Source: Hyperoodon ampullatus (lineage: Eukaryota; Chordata; Mammalia; Artiodactyla; Ziphiidae). Taken from it: DNA of 64,000 bases. Location: positions 155,258,353 to 155,322,352 of the forward strand of contig OX457058.1 of assembly GCA_949752795.1 (NCBI GenBank), given 5' to 3'. Of the stretch, positions 20,950-32,545 are shown piece after piece. Position numbers and translations under genes: made by a program. Positions within the stretch are counted from its first letter, which is position 1. Each line of letters starts with the position of its first letter. The notes beneath the pieces were generated by a model. That model was not told the origin of the DNA and searched no databases. It was given only the letters and a program-made list of their open reading frames with translations.

Positions 20950-20960
20950 TCCTCAGTTTT

Positions 20961-21960
20961 TTGATGACTGGCAAGGGTGAGTAGGAAAGTGTGCTCCTGG
21001 AGAATTATGTTCGATGGGGTGGGGTGGGCTGCAGGGTGCTGGAAGGAGAGGCTGGGTGTAGCGTGTCCTGATGTGGGTTTAGAACTGTATAGACTCTAGA
21101 CCGAGGTGCCCTTTTGAAATGCACTGGCCTGACCTCCTTTTGCTGCCCTGGATTGTGCTCCCCCGTCTTTGGTCACTCTTCTTGTGTGAATGGTAAGGAC
21201 AGAATCCTTGGGAAACTTTCCTAACCATCAGCTTGGTTCTTTTCAAGGCTTGTGTATAAATGCCACATGTAATACTAGTTCAAGTCAAAGGAGAGGAAAG
21301 AAAAAGACTGTATGGTCAGGGGAACTCAGTGTGTCAGTAATGATACTAACAACCGCTGCTACTATTTACTGAGCATTTCTGAGTGATGATACAGTGGATT
21401 CTGCCTCCTGATTCAAACCGGCAACTGTGTCTCTGCTCTGTTATCTTGTGGTCCAGGGGACCTCTATTCATCTTTGTTGTTTAAACATTTTAAACTCTCT
21501 TCCATTGTTTCTTCAAAATGCTAAAGCTAGCCTTCTTAAAGCATGCCCATTTAGGGCTCTTGTTTTTTTCTGGCTTAGGAGGGTGTAAACCTCCACCTGT
21601 CTTCCCACACTCCTGTCCCTCTGTTCTTCATTACTTTTCAAAAATGTTAGAGCCTTAGTATATTCCCACCCAAAGACTCAGTAAGGCAGACTTTTAAGAT
21701 TTACTGATTTTGTATGTGTTACACATTTTCCAAGTATTCCCTAGCCTATCTGTTGTTGATAATTATTTTTGCAAAGTCTTCATTACTTCCTAATAGTTTA
21801 AATGTGTTTCTTGGCCCCCTCCCTCTTTCCTTTCCTGTACTTTAACTGTTCAAGCAGTGGGTTATGGATTTTTGGATTTCATGGATGGAGCAGAAGTTAA
21901 ATAAAAGAAAGGTAGGGTAACTTATGTAGGGTTGCCATCTTTTAATTTTTTTCAAATAAA
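20961..21960. other. Unclassified DNA
   Basis: No gene or repeat family is recognised over this kilobase. Short open frames have no features. Confidence 0.45.
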
Positions 21961-21980
21961 AACAAATACCATTTACTTTT

Positions 21981-22190
21981 TTTTTTTTTTTTTTTTGCAG
22001 TACGCGGGCCTCTCACTGTTGTGGCCTCTCCTGTTGCGGAGCGCAGGCTCTGGACGCGCAGGCCCAGCGGCCGTGGCTCACAGGCCCAGCCGCTCCGCAG
22101 CATGTGGGATCTTCCCGGACCGGAGCACAAACCGGTGTCCCCTGCATCAGCAGGTGGACTCTCAACCACTGCGCCACCAGGGAAGCCCCC
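21981..22190 (-). mobile_element. CHR-1-type SINE
   Basis: The TSD 'accatttactttt' is at 21968-21980 and 22191-22203; the body runs from 'gcagtacgcgggcctctca' to 'ccaccagggaagccccc'. The same 'aacaaataccatttact' string recurs at 23493 (see findings). Confidence 0.92.
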
Positions 22191-22204
22191 ACCATTTACT
22201 TTTA

Positions 22205-23240
22205 ATATAACCTTATTTAGTTTAAAATAGTTTTAGAATTACAGAAACATTGTGAAAAGAGTACAGAGAATTCCCATAGACGTCACACCCAGTTTCTCCT
22301 ATTATTAACATCGTACATTGGTGTGGCACATTTATCTCAGTTAATGAACTAATATTGGTACATTATTATTGAATGAAGTCCATATGTTATTCACGTTTTC
22401 TTAGTCTTCCCCTAATGCCCTTTTCTGTTTCAGGGGCCCATCCTGGATACCATATTCCATATAGACTCCTCTTGGCTGTGACAGTTTCTCAGACTTTCCT
22501 TGTTTTCGGTGACTTTGACACTTTTGGCGAATACTGGTCAGATATTCTGTAAAATGCCCCTTAATTGAGATTTGCCTGATGTTTTTTCTCATGATTAGGC
22601 TGCAGTTGTATGTGTTTGGAAGAAGACCACAGAAGCAAAGTGTCATTCTCATCACATATCAAGGGTGCCTACGGTCAACATGACATCACTGCTGATGTTG
22701 ACCTTGATCACCTGGCTGAGGTGGGGTCTGTCAGGTTTCTCCACTGTCAAGCTATTTATTTATTTACTTAAGGAATGATTATATTTATTCTTTAAACACT
22801 CTTTCAAAAAATCTTAAGGATGCCTCACTTTACAATGGCTGGACACTGTCAAATTATTCTTTTATCGCCCTTTCCATACTGTTCTTTTTGGAAGGAAGTC
22901 AGTATGTGCAGCCCATGCTTAAGGAATGGGGATTTATGTTGCTTCTTTTTGAGGATGGAGTATCTACATAAATTATTTGGAATTCTTCTGTATGGGAGAT
23001 TTCTCTTCTCCCCCATATATGTATTCAATCATTTATTTATATAAGTATGGGATATAATCCAATGCTACTTTATTTATTTTGTTGCTCAGACTGTTCCAGC
23101 TTTGAGCACTGTGGGGTGGGGGGGGTGTCTTTCAGTTGGCTTCCATCATTGTGGTCACCTGGCCTCTTCAGTGACACAAGCTATCAATTTCTTTTTACTC
23201 TAAGTCTTTTTATACTTTTTAACTCAGTTTAAGTGAAGGT
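22205..23240 (+). mobile_element. Old LINE-1 3' UTR-type sequence
   Basis: Blocks 'agagaattcccatagacg', 'tggtacattattattgaatg', 'gaccacagaagcaaagtg' and 'ttgaccttgatcacctggct' recur in the same order at 26840-27430. The copy is interrupted at about 22745-22860 and resumes with 'gaaggaagtcagtatgtgca'. L1M-type; exact subfamily not assigned. Confidence 0.7.
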
Positions 23241-23285
23241 TTCTGTCGTAACCATAAGATACTTTTTTCCCCACTCAGAACCTAG

Positions 23286-23492
23286 ATATGTTTATTTTAT
23301 TTTATTTATTTATTTTTTTATTGGAGTATAGTTGCTTTACACTGCTGTGTCAGTTTCTGCTGTACAGCAAAGTGAATCAGCCATACGTATACACATATGC
23401 CCTCTTTTTTGGATTTCCTTCCCATTTAGGTCACCACAGAGCACCGAGTAGAGTTCCCTGTGCTAGACAGTAGGTTCTCATTAGTTATCTAT
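23286..23492 (-). mobile_element. LINE-1 3' end, strongly 5'-truncated
   Basis: Antisense 3' UTR: T/ATTT-rich tail, 'ttggagtatagttgctttac', 'ctgctgtacagcaaagtgaa', 'gttccctgtgctagacagta', breaking off at 'ttagttatctat'. No clean TSD. Confidence 0.8.
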
Positions 23493-23513
23493 AACAAATA
23501 CCATTTACTTTTA

Positions 23514-24224
23514 CCATCACTTCATAAAAGAAGTTGCCCAGTGGAGTCCTAGAAGCATGGCAATTGCCTTTGTGGAGATGAGTTCTCAGAGAAGCTCTCC
23601 TTCCTTACTGATTCAAGTTCAGTGTAATCTCTTGGGCACCCACTGTGTGCTCAGCTCTGTGGTGGACATAAAAGAAGGATTGGAGTTTTGCCTTTACCCT
23701 CAGGGATCCCACAGAGGAGACGAGACAAGCAGCTATGTAGCACTGTAACTCTGGGTCTGCCTTCTCCATGAGACTGTACTCTACTTAAAGGTAAAGATCA
23801 TACCCTTATATCTCCTACGTCCCACTGCACCAGCACATGTCTGACATTTCATACATGCTATATCAATGTTTGCTCACTCATAATGAATTACAGGACAGTA
23901 CAAGATCAAATATGTGTAGACCTTCGATTGAAGTCAATCATGTACCACTACTGTATGATACTGTATCATGAGTGGTAGAATAGAGCAGGAAGGGGTAGGT
24001 CACAGCTGACTCAAGTTGGCAGGAAGACTTCATAGCAGGAGATGGTGAGATTGAGATGGGCCCTCAGGAATGATTAGAAGTCAGACAACCTGGCAGTAAG
24101 CAGTGGGGCTCTGTTGGAAAGCAGCTTGAGGCCCAGGGAGTAATATTCAGAAGAGGTTATGTCTTTGTTTTGCAGGGTAATCGCTTATTTGGAGTTTACG
24201 GTAGCATGGGTTGGTGATGGATAC
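23514..24224. other. Mostly unclassified DNA with an L2-like tail
   Basis: 23760-23895 looks like an L2 3' end ('gagactgtactctacttaaa', 'tatatctcctacgtcccact'). The rest is unrecognised. Confidence 0.45.
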
Positions 24225-24459
24225 CAAAGAACCTTTAGGGTAGTGGTTCAAAACTGGGAGTGATTTTGTCCCCTAGGAGACATTTGGCAACATCTGGAGA
24301 CATTTTTTTTCTTAAAACTGGGGGAAGGACGCTATTGGCATGTAGTTCTGGCATATGGTAGAGGCTAGGGATGCTGCTAAATACCTTACAATGCACAGGG
24401 CAGTCCTCTTCCCCCACCAAAGACTTGGCTGGCCCCAAATGTCAACAGCACTATAAGTT
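24225..24459. mobile_element. DNA-transposon-like MITE
   Basis: 'gagacatttggcaacatctg', 'aggctagggatgctgctaaa' and 'cttacaatgcacagggcagt' mark a well-known short mammalian MITE whose name I am not sure of. A SINE is inserted at its right edge. Confidence 0.6.
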
Positions 24460-24469
24460 AGAAACTCTG

Positions 24470-24607
24470 GGGAATTCCCTGGCGGTCCCATGGTTAGGAC
24501 TCTGAGCTTTCACTGCCTAGGGCCTGGGGTTCCATCCTTGGTCAGGGAACTAAGATATCACAAGCTGTGTAGCACAGACAAAAAAAAAAAGAAAGAAAAA
24601 GGAAAAA
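24470..24607 (+). mobile_element. Short tRNA-derived SINE (CHR relative)
   Basis: 'gggaattccctggcggtccc', 'tggttaggactctgagcttt' and 'ggtcagggaactaagatatc', then a 40-nt A-rich tail. The 10-bp TSD AGAAACTCTG is at 24460-24469 and 24608-24617. Confidence 0.88.
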
Positions 24608-24617
24608 AGAAACTCTG

Positions 24618-25399
24618 ATGTAGGGGGATTAATATGAAAAAGGAAATAGATATGATGCTATCAATAGCATTTCATGATCATGAGAAGTGCCTGGAAGCCA
24701 AAGCTACTATTACAGGGTAGCATTTACTTCTCTCCTTCTCTCCAAGGAACTTCCTTTTCCCTACCTTTATGGGTCTCTCTCCTGACTTGTGTTGCAGGTG
24801 TCTTTCTCTTCTCTCATTACCTCCCCTTTGGTTTCATATTTTCAGAGCTTCTACTGCCCTCCTGCAAGTCAAGAACCTCAGAGCTACCTGGGGAACTCTG
24901 GAAGGCTGTTTGGGCAATGAATAGAATTTGGAGATGAATGCAGTGGTCTTGGCCCAACATATATCTTTACTTTCATGTCATCTAGGCTAAAAGTCATTCT
25001 ATTAAGCCTCATGGGTTATGTATTTATTCAGAGGGACTTTTTTGGCTTTGTCACATTTCTAATCTGTCAAGATTTCCCCCCCCCCCCAGGGGTGTGATAG
25101 CTGCAATTGTTTACCTTAGGGATGACAGCAGGATATAGAGGTGAATTTTCCAAAGTATAGTCCCTGTAACATTAATTCTCTATATTAATAAGTATTCTCT
25201 GAAAAAGAAAGAGTTACAAAAAAAATATTTCAGTGGTCACACTACAGGATTAAACAGATATTTTAGTGTAAGACTTCTTAGGGTCTTTATTATTCATATG
25301 GGCGTTTTGAATTTCCAAGAGAAAGAAGTGGCATTCTATTTTCTCAAACCTAATTGACCATGGGACACATTTTGTACAACATGTATCAACAACTTAGTT
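24618..25399. other. Unclassified DNA
   Basis: No gene or repeat family recognised. A homopolymer of 12 C lies at 25076-25087. Confidence 0.45.
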
Positions 25400-25565
25400 T
25401 GGGAAAGTATGGACTTTGGAGCTTTGTACCCAGAATTCACATCTCTGCCTCCATCACTAACTCATTTCTTGGGATAAGTACTTGACGTTTTGAAGCCTCA
25501 GCTTCCTCATATGGAAAATATAGCTCTATATAGGCAAATAATCCTTCTTCACAAGGTATTGGGTG
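25400..25565 (+). mobile_element. MIR SINE
   Basis: Sense MIR, diverged: 'ggactttggagctttgtacc', 'cattcatttcttggg'-like middle and 'cttcctcatatggaaaata'. Confidence 0.65.
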
Positions 25566-25755
25566 TTACCTCCTAATCTCATGCTTTCATGGTTGTCACA
25601 TGTTTCTACATTTTGTTGTTGACATGAATGTCTTTCCTACTAAACTGAAATCATTGAGGGCCTAGATGGTATCTTATGATCTTTATATTCTCAGTTCTTC
25701 CCCCAATTCCTGGCCTATCATGGCCTCGGCAAATGCTAAATAAATCAATGGGTAA
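25566..25755 (+). mobile_element. L2 LINE 3' end
   Basis: 'ttcctactaaactgaaatca', 'attgagggcctagatggtat' and 'cctcggcaaatgctaaataa' in L2 order; directly follows a MIR. Confidence 0.6.
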
Positions 25756-26284
25756 TGTATATAATAGATACAGTGCACCTTGTGCAGTCTCAGTGAATGC
25801 TAGTTCTCAACTGGCTCCTTCCCTTATCCCTCCTCAGTGTGTAAAAGCTTTTTGGAAGAGATAGGAAGGAAGGGGATTGGAGCCGTATAGTGACGGTAAC
25901 TTTGATATTTTGGTTGGCTAAAGGCTTCATGAGGTTTCATGCTTTATCTGTATGACAGTTAGCTAGTGTATATCAGAGGCTTGCTTAAGGAAGGTGTGCT
26001 CATCTATTTATAATTTTGTGCCATAGTAACATTGGTTAGTTCTCATCTGGAGCATTCTGCTCAATTTGGGACATCAACTCTCAGGAGGTGGGGGGTTATT
26101 GGTTTCTTGAACATCCTTAGCCATGACCGCTTCTGGAAAGGATTGTGGAGAGGGCAAGGGAAACATTCACAAGCTGATGAGGGTCTTCCTGGGAGGGTTC
26201 TGGTGCAGATGGACATCTCAGATTATGATGGATGGTAAAGGAAATGACAATGTATACAGGGATACATGTTAACCTTCTTCGTAA
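25756..26284. other. Unclassified DNA
   Basis: No feature recognised. Confidence 0.4.
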
Positions 26285-26401
26285 GAGCAGCATACTGTAA
26301 AGAAAAGGGCTTTGGATTTGTATGAGCAAACCTGGATTTCAATGTCTGTGTGACTGGGTGGGGGGTTTCCTGCCTCCTGAGCCTGAGTTTGTCTTAAAAA
26401 T
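26285..26401 (+). mobile_element. MIR SINE fragment
   Basis: 'agggctttggatttgtatga', 'aacctggatttcaatgtctg' and 'cctgagtttgtcttaaaaat' keep MIR order. Cut on the right by a SINE. Confidence 0.6.
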
Positions 26402-26411
26402 GAAGGTCTGG

Positions 26412-26540
26412 GGGACTTCCCTGGCGGTCCAGTGGTTAAGACTCTGTGCTTCCACTGCAGGGGGTATGAGTTCATCCCTGGTTGGGGAACTAATATGCCA
26501 CATGCCATGTGGTGTGGCCAAAAATTAAAAAAAAAAAAAA
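26412..26540 (+). mobile_element. Short tRNA-derived SINE (CHR relative)
   Basis: 'gggacttccctggcggtcca', 'gtggttaagactctgtgctt', then an A-rich tail. Imperfect TSD 'gaaggtctgg' (26402-26411) and 'gaagatttgg' (26541-26550). Same short type as 24470. Confidence 0.85.
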
Positions 26541-26839
26541 GAAGATTTGGGGCTGGAAGATGTTTGCAGGTCTCTTTTTGTTTGATAAAGCGTAACTCTG
26601 AGACATTTGAGGGCTGTGTTGGAGAAGAGAGTCTAGACTGCAGACTTTTTCTGTGGGTTTCAGAGGGCAGAACTCAGACCAGTAGGGTGGGAAGAGAAGA
26701 GGCCAGCTGGCTGCTCAATAAGAAAAAGTCATTTCAGAGGGAGGGAGAATGTGGATGAATCCTATTGCCAGAAGTGCTACCAGAGTCACCTGCCTGGGCT
26801 CTTCTAGAGATGACCCTTAAGACCCCCGCTGTCAGTGAA

Positions 26840-27430
26840 GAAAAGTTTTATTTTAGAGTAATTTTAGATGTATGGAAAATTGTGAAGATAATGCAGAGAA
26901 TTCCCATATACCCTCCATCCAGTTTCCCCTGGTATTAACATTTTATATTAGTATGGCACATTTATTATAATTGATGAACCAACATTGATACATTATTATT
27001 AACTAAAGTCCACACTTTATTCAGATTTCCTTAGTTTTTACCTAATGTTCTTTTTCTGTTCCAGGATCCCACCCAGAATATCACATTACATTTAGGTTCC
27101 TCTTGGCTGTGATAATTTCTCAGACTTTCCTTGTTTTTGATGACCCTGACAGTTTTGAGGTGCACTGGTCAGGCATTTTGTAGACTGTCTCTCAGTTGGG
27201 GTTTCTCATGATGTGTTTCTCATGATTAGACTGGGGTCGTGGGTTTTGGGGAGGAAGACCACAGAGGTGAAGTGCCCTTCTTATCACATTGTATCAATGT
27301 GACTTTTCGCTGATGATGCTGACCTTGACCACCTGGCTAAGACAGCATTGGTCAGGTTTCTCCAGTATGAAGTTGTTATTATTGTTTTTGTCCCTTTTAT
27401 ATCATACTCTTTAGAAGGAAGTGTCAATGT
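26840..27430 (+). mobile_element. Old LINE-1 3' UTR-type sequence
   Basis: Second copy of the 22205-23240 repeat: 'agagaattcccatataccct', 'tgatacattattattaacta', 'gaccacagaggtgaagtgcc', 'ctgaccttgaccacctggct'. Confidence 0.7.
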
Positions 27431-28084
27431 ACAGCCCATACGTATGGGGTGGGAAGTTAGGCTCCCGTTCCTTGGGAGGAGTCTTTTTAGTTTTAAAAGA
27501 AAAAAATTTATTTTGACTCTTGTTTGTCTCCCAAGTCTCTTGCAGAGCCCCAGGTGCAGTGAGTGAGCCCATTCTCACTTTTTCCTCAACATCAGACAGC
27601 TAATCAAGGCGTGGGGATTTACTTAAACTAACAAATGATTATCCTTCCCTGTAGAAGAGTTACCAGAATGCTGAATTTGCTAATTACTCTTCTCTCTGCT
27701 TCTTCCAAGCAGTGATCTTGAGAGAGATGAGACCAATCTATCTTAAGCGAGGGCTGCAACTCAGGAAACTGGGAGGCTGAGGAACAGGGAGGGGTGGCCA
27801 CTTACCAAAAATGAAGTGGGGGGAGGTGGATGCAGAACTGAAGTGACCTAAAGGGAAATGATGTGGTTAAGAGGGAATTAACCACACTGGGCCTAATTGA
27901 AATTTCTCAGTCTGTGCTATCCATCAGCATTTCTTCTGGATTTCTGCTTGTATTGACACCTCTGCTAATGGGGGTTGAGCAGAAATGTTTATCTTGGGAC
28001 AGTGGCTGCTTGGAGTCTCTCTGGCCTTCTGTTCCCAACTTGCTGCCATTTCCTCCACATCAGGCCTTTGCTGCTTACATCCAA
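27431..28084. other. Unclassified DNA
   Basis: Nothing recognised. Confidence 0.4.
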
Positions 28085-28185
28085 AGCTGAACATTTGTGT
28101 TCAATTCTGCCGTTAACTGTCTGTGTGATCTTTGAGCTCCCATTTCCTCATCCGTAAAATGATGTGTTAGTTTGAACCAAAAAGG
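28085..28185 (+). mobile_element. MIR SINE fragment
   Basis: 'ttcaattctgccgttaactg', 'tctgtgtgatctttgagctc' and 'catttcctcatccgtaaaat'. Confidence 0.75.
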
Positions 28186-28323
28186 GTAAGATAGGCATTG
28201 GTGATGCTTGATCCCTTTTCATACTTTTGGCAGATATTGCTAACTGATCACACCATTCTCTTCTGCTGAGACAGATGTGGCCTCAGAATCTTTCTCAACA
28301 CAGTGCTGTAGGTATTAACTATT

Positions 28324-28612
28324 TTTTAAAAAATTAATTTATTTATTTGGCTGCATTGGGCCTTAGCTGTGGCCCAAGGGATCTTCATTGTGGCAGGCGT
28401 GCTTCTCTCTAGCTGTGGCGTGCTGGCTCTAGAGCGCGGGCTCAGTAGTTGCAGCACACAGAGTTTCTAGTTGGAGTGTGCGGGCTCTAGAACGCACAGG
28501 CTTAGTTGCCCTGCAGCATGTGGAATCTTAGTTCTCTGACCAGGGGATCGAACCTGCATCCCCTGCATTGGAAGGCGGAATCTTAACCACTGGACCACCA
28601 GGAAAGTCCCAA
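28324..28612 (-). mobile_element. CHR-2-type SINE
   Basis: The perfect 16-bp TSD 'gtaggtattaactatt' is at 28308-28323 and 28613-28628. Body from 'tttggctgcattgggcctta' to 'accaccaggaaagtcccaa'. Confidence 0.92.
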
Positions 28613-28729
28613 GTAGGTATTAACTATTGATACATATCAGTTGGGGTGGGCAACAAGTAAATGATTTGCCATCCCTGGACTAGAGGCTTTTTTAGGGTCT
28701 TAAGATATTAAGATTCAGGTTTATACAAT

Positions 28730-28860
28730 TCATTCATTATTCAGTCAACAAATATTTCTGAGTGTCAACATGTGCTAGGCATTGTGCTAGAGGCTGGGTA
28801 TATGTTAGTGAATAAAATAGACGTTGTCCCTGCCTTTGTGGGGCATAAAGTTTGTAAATT
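28730..28860 (+). mobile_element. L2-like fragment
   Basis: 'agtcaacaaatatttctga', 'gtgctaggcattgtgctaga' and 'gtccctgcctttgtgggg' are typical of old L2-type fragments. Confidence 0.45.
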
Positions 28861-28949
28861 CTTTGATAAATGTCATGTGTTGTATCTCAGTAGCTCTTAG
28901 TATAGTTTAGGGCAATCAAAATCAGCTGATGGTGGGAGGGGTAGGAAGT

Positions 28950-29165
28950 AGATTTCACTAAGCACCTTGGGCAAGGTTCAAATATATTATCTCATTTAAT
29001 CCTCACCTCCACCTTGTACGTTAGGAAGCAACAGTCACAATTTACAAATGAGAAAAGCAAGGCATACAGAAGAAGTTGCCCAAGAGCCAAGAGTGGTAAG
29101 TGGTAGAGCAGAGACTGAACCTTTGTCAGTCTGATGCCAAGGGCAGTGGGCTTCATACCACACCT
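28950..29165 (-). mobile_element. MIR SINE
   Basis: Near full-length antisense MIR: 'ctcatttaatcctcacctcc', 'tttacaaatgagaaaagcaa', 'ctgatgccaagggcagtggg'. Confidence 0.8.
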
Positions 29166-30029
29166 CACTCATCCAAACTTCCTGTTCTTTAATAAAGAGA
29201 AAACATCTTCAGTAAGGAAGGAGGGCAGATTAGAGTCCACGCCACGGAGCCGGGGAGAGGATTGGCCCGTGTAGATGCTGACCTATGGCTGCTGGCGGCC
29301 CTGGCTGAGGCTGCTGTGTGGGGCTGGTGCAGCCAGTCAGCCCAGTGGAGCAGGGGTCTGGCTAGAATGGTGATGTGAATGAGGGCAGCCGAGAGAATGC
29401 ACCTCCTCCTGCCCCTATAGATCAGTTATCTATCACGTCAGCCTGATTTCCTCCTAGGCCTGCCTTGGACTTGCAATGTAACCAGTCCTCTCCCAGTTTC
29501 TACCAGCTGCTTAAAGCTCTAAGATTTCTCCCTATGCTCTTGTGCTGCCTCAAGTTGGGTTGCACCCTGGAAAGATGTGTTGAAAGAAGAGGAGGAAGGA
29601 GGCAAATACTGGGCATAGTGGGTTGGACTTAACCTCCTGCATGTGGCTCTGCTCTAAGCCTAGACCTCTGTCAGGGCCTGGACACCCAGCCTGGCCTTGC
29701 TCTGTTCTCACATTTAATACAGAGCTCTCCACCAGCCCTTGGCAATTCAGCTCCTGAATGCCCAGAGTTTCATTCATGGAGACGGATGATGTTCAGAGTT
29801 CAGAGGCCCGTTAGTCCTCCTTGAATAGTAGGTCCAATATGGGAGAAATAAAGGACTTTCCTGGAAAAGAAATAGGGAAGAACATCTCTGAGGCTTCACT
29901 TAAGTTACTTCCAGAGACTAGGAAGACCCCTTTTCTCTTAGGCAAGCACTCCTTTTCTTCTTCTCCTAAATAACAATTCAGTGGGCTATGAGAATCTCTC
30001 CTTCCTTATAAGTGAACTAAACATCACAG
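29166..30029. other. Unclassified DNA
   Basis: Single-copy-looking, relatively GC-rich around 29235-29400. It has a compact stretch with 'cagttatctatcacgtcagc' (GATA-like plus half-CRE-like, 29424-29443). No gene recognised. Confidence 0.35.
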
Positions 30030-30480
30030 TTGGTCCCTGTTGTTTTCATTCCAGTTTCCCTGAGAGCAAAGCCTGAAGCCAGGACTTGGATGCAGGTGGT
30101 TTATTTGGGAGGGGTGGTGGACACTGGATGCACCATCAGATCTTCCTTTAGGAATGAAGGAAGGGCTGATTGCTCATCTGCTGCGAGTGCTATGGCTGAG
30201 AGCTCTCGGCTGTCAGCCCTCCCAGGGTGGCCTGTTACAAACAGCCACCCAGTTCAAAGTCACACCCACTTCCGGGGCTGCTTACATCCAATGACGGATG
30301 GAAGTCAGGGTAGAAAGCTCTTGTCGCCTCCCCCCCAACTCAGGATAACCTGGAGGTGTCATCTCAGCTTCAGAGCTCCTCTGAGGGTCAGTGGAGGCTC
30401 ACCTGGTGCTTCTTTCCCTTTCCCTCCACGGGTGTTGTTGATTCCTAGAACCCTCCATAATGAACCTGACCTGGGACTGT
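30030..30480 (-). mobile_element. LTR-like old repeat
   Basis: 'agccaggacttggatgcagg' then 'tggtttatttggga' shares its left end with 6190 and 57260; the antisense AATAAA suggests an LTR read leftward. Unnamed. The 150-codon open frame here is not a recognisable protein. Confidence 0.4.
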
Positions 30481-30485
30481 AGCTG

Positions 30486-32545
30486 CCTAATGTAGTCTGG
30501 GAAAGTGGATACTAGGATGGGATTTGGGAGCTGGATCACCATTGCCTGGCTGGCAGCGAGGACCATGTTACTCACGGTAGGTGGGGTAGTACAAGCTATA
30601 ATTTGTGGTGATTTGGGATGTATACAGTGGAAAAGAATGGATTAGCTGGTGCAGTGTCTCAGCATTTGAGAAATATGGGATAAATAGTAGCCATGAGGAC
30701 AGTGAAATTGGGTAGATGTTGCTAAGGTCAAATAATGCTTTGGAAGAAGACATTGCAGAGTTGAGAGCGATCAGTCACAACTACAAAGCTAAGTGTGAAG
30801 GCCAGAGGACTTCCTTGTGGCATGTAAAGAGGTTCTCATCACCAGCAGAAGGAGAGCAGGGAAATCTGAGGCCCAGGCTCAGGACTTAATCATTAGAAAG
30901 AAGAGGTGACTTCAAAGAAAGTTAAATTAGCAACATAAGCAAGTGCTTAGGTCGAATCTAACCAAGGTCAGGGCCCTGGTTAGGAAAGAATGGGATCGTG
31001 ACACATGGAATGGGGACTTCTGGTTGATGTATCTGAAAATGTTGAATCATCTGATTCTTCCATACTCTCTGAGCCTGCAGGAATGACCTTTTCCTCCCTA
31101 TTAAGGGCTGGTGTTCCCCTTTCCTTGAAGACAATGCAAAGATCTCTGCAAGAGAGCGTGTGCCTCCTCAAGCATGCTGCACCTCCCCTCCTGGCCACTG
31201 GGCCAAAAATTAGGGTACGGTCGTGACACCTGGCTAGGGACAAACTGGGCCTGTTAAGCTCTCTCCTTTGAGAGCTGCAGGACCCAAGCAACATATTCCA
31301 GCAGGAGCCAAGAGAGCATGCTTGGGGCTGGGTTTTGAGATGCTTGATCAAGGTGGGATGGAACGTAGAGTAGGTCGAGGGAGAGTTTTTCAATTTGGGA
31401 GTGAGTCCTCTGCCTGGGGCATGCTGCTGCAATAGGTCCTAGAAGCTTGGGAAAAGTGTTGGCCCACACTAAAAGATGCCCAGATTTCTCTGGTGCTTGG
31501 TAGGAGGAGGGGACAAAAGGTTGAGAGAAATGAGCATGGTAGAGCGGACATACTATTGAAGCCAGAAAACCCACAAAGGATGATGTTCCATGGAAGACCC
31601 TGAGGATTTATAGAAGCAGTAAGGAATCTGTGAGTAAGAGGAACGCCCTCATCAGTGAGGTGGCTCTCCTCCAGAGACCAAGGGCCCGTGGCAGGAGATG
31701 CCTGTACAGAATAGTGCTCCATGAGAGCAATGGGGAAGGTAGGAGCCTGAGGCAATAGAACCCTGCAGAAGCCAGGTGGATACATTTGTTGTAGTGAGCG
31801 GAAAGGTCAAGGGCAGTCAGAGGGGTCCTCAGCTGTGGAGTTAAGGGATGGTTAATTGAACATGGCATCTCTAGGGGCAGCCGAAGAGGATGGCACTCGA
31901 TCTGCATAAAGGACCAGCAGGATGGTCACCCATGGCTATTTACTCATGTAACTGTTCACGGCGGGGAAAGGAGAATGACCTAAACTCATGAAGGACTGTT
32001 GACACAGGGTCAGAATTGACACTGATACTTGGAGACCTGAAGTGTCGTTTTGGACTCTGGCGGGTTGGAACGTGAACTCTTTTCAGACCTTTGGGGATTA
32101 CTTTACCTACTCCTTTTCAGAGGATCTTTCCGCATGTCTCAGCTAGTTCCTTCTCACAAATGTGCACATTGCTGCTCAGCAAATTACTGAGAAGAGCTTT
32201 CTGCAGTGTCTCCTCTCTGGTACACTCTGCCCCACAAATTACAGCCACCATGGGGTCCCTGAGCTTTGATTTCTGGCCCCCCAACTCAGAGAGACTGCCA
32301 GGCTCTGTTTGTATACCCCCTACTTTTGTTGTAGTCAGAAACTATCTTTACGTAAGCTGGTGTAATAGGAGGGCTCATCTGGCTTGTTTTTCTTTTCTTC
32401 AGTGATCACAGTCCTGTGTTGCCTGTTATCTAATCTCTGAAAACTTATGTCCCTTTATTTTGTGGTTTTTCCAAGTTGTTTAAGGTGTGAGAATAAATCT
32501 AGGCCCTGTTATTCCTTCTTGATCAGGAGTAAAATCCTCTGATTT
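30486..32545. other. Unclassified, probably old repeat-derived
   Basis: I suspect an old retroelement interior (30500-31300), because the phrasing resembles MaLR-type internal sequence I loosely recall, but no domain can be read. The end (32400-32545) resembles 1860-1925, an old LINE-like tail. Open frames of 100-150 codons here have no recognisable family. Confidence 0.3.
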
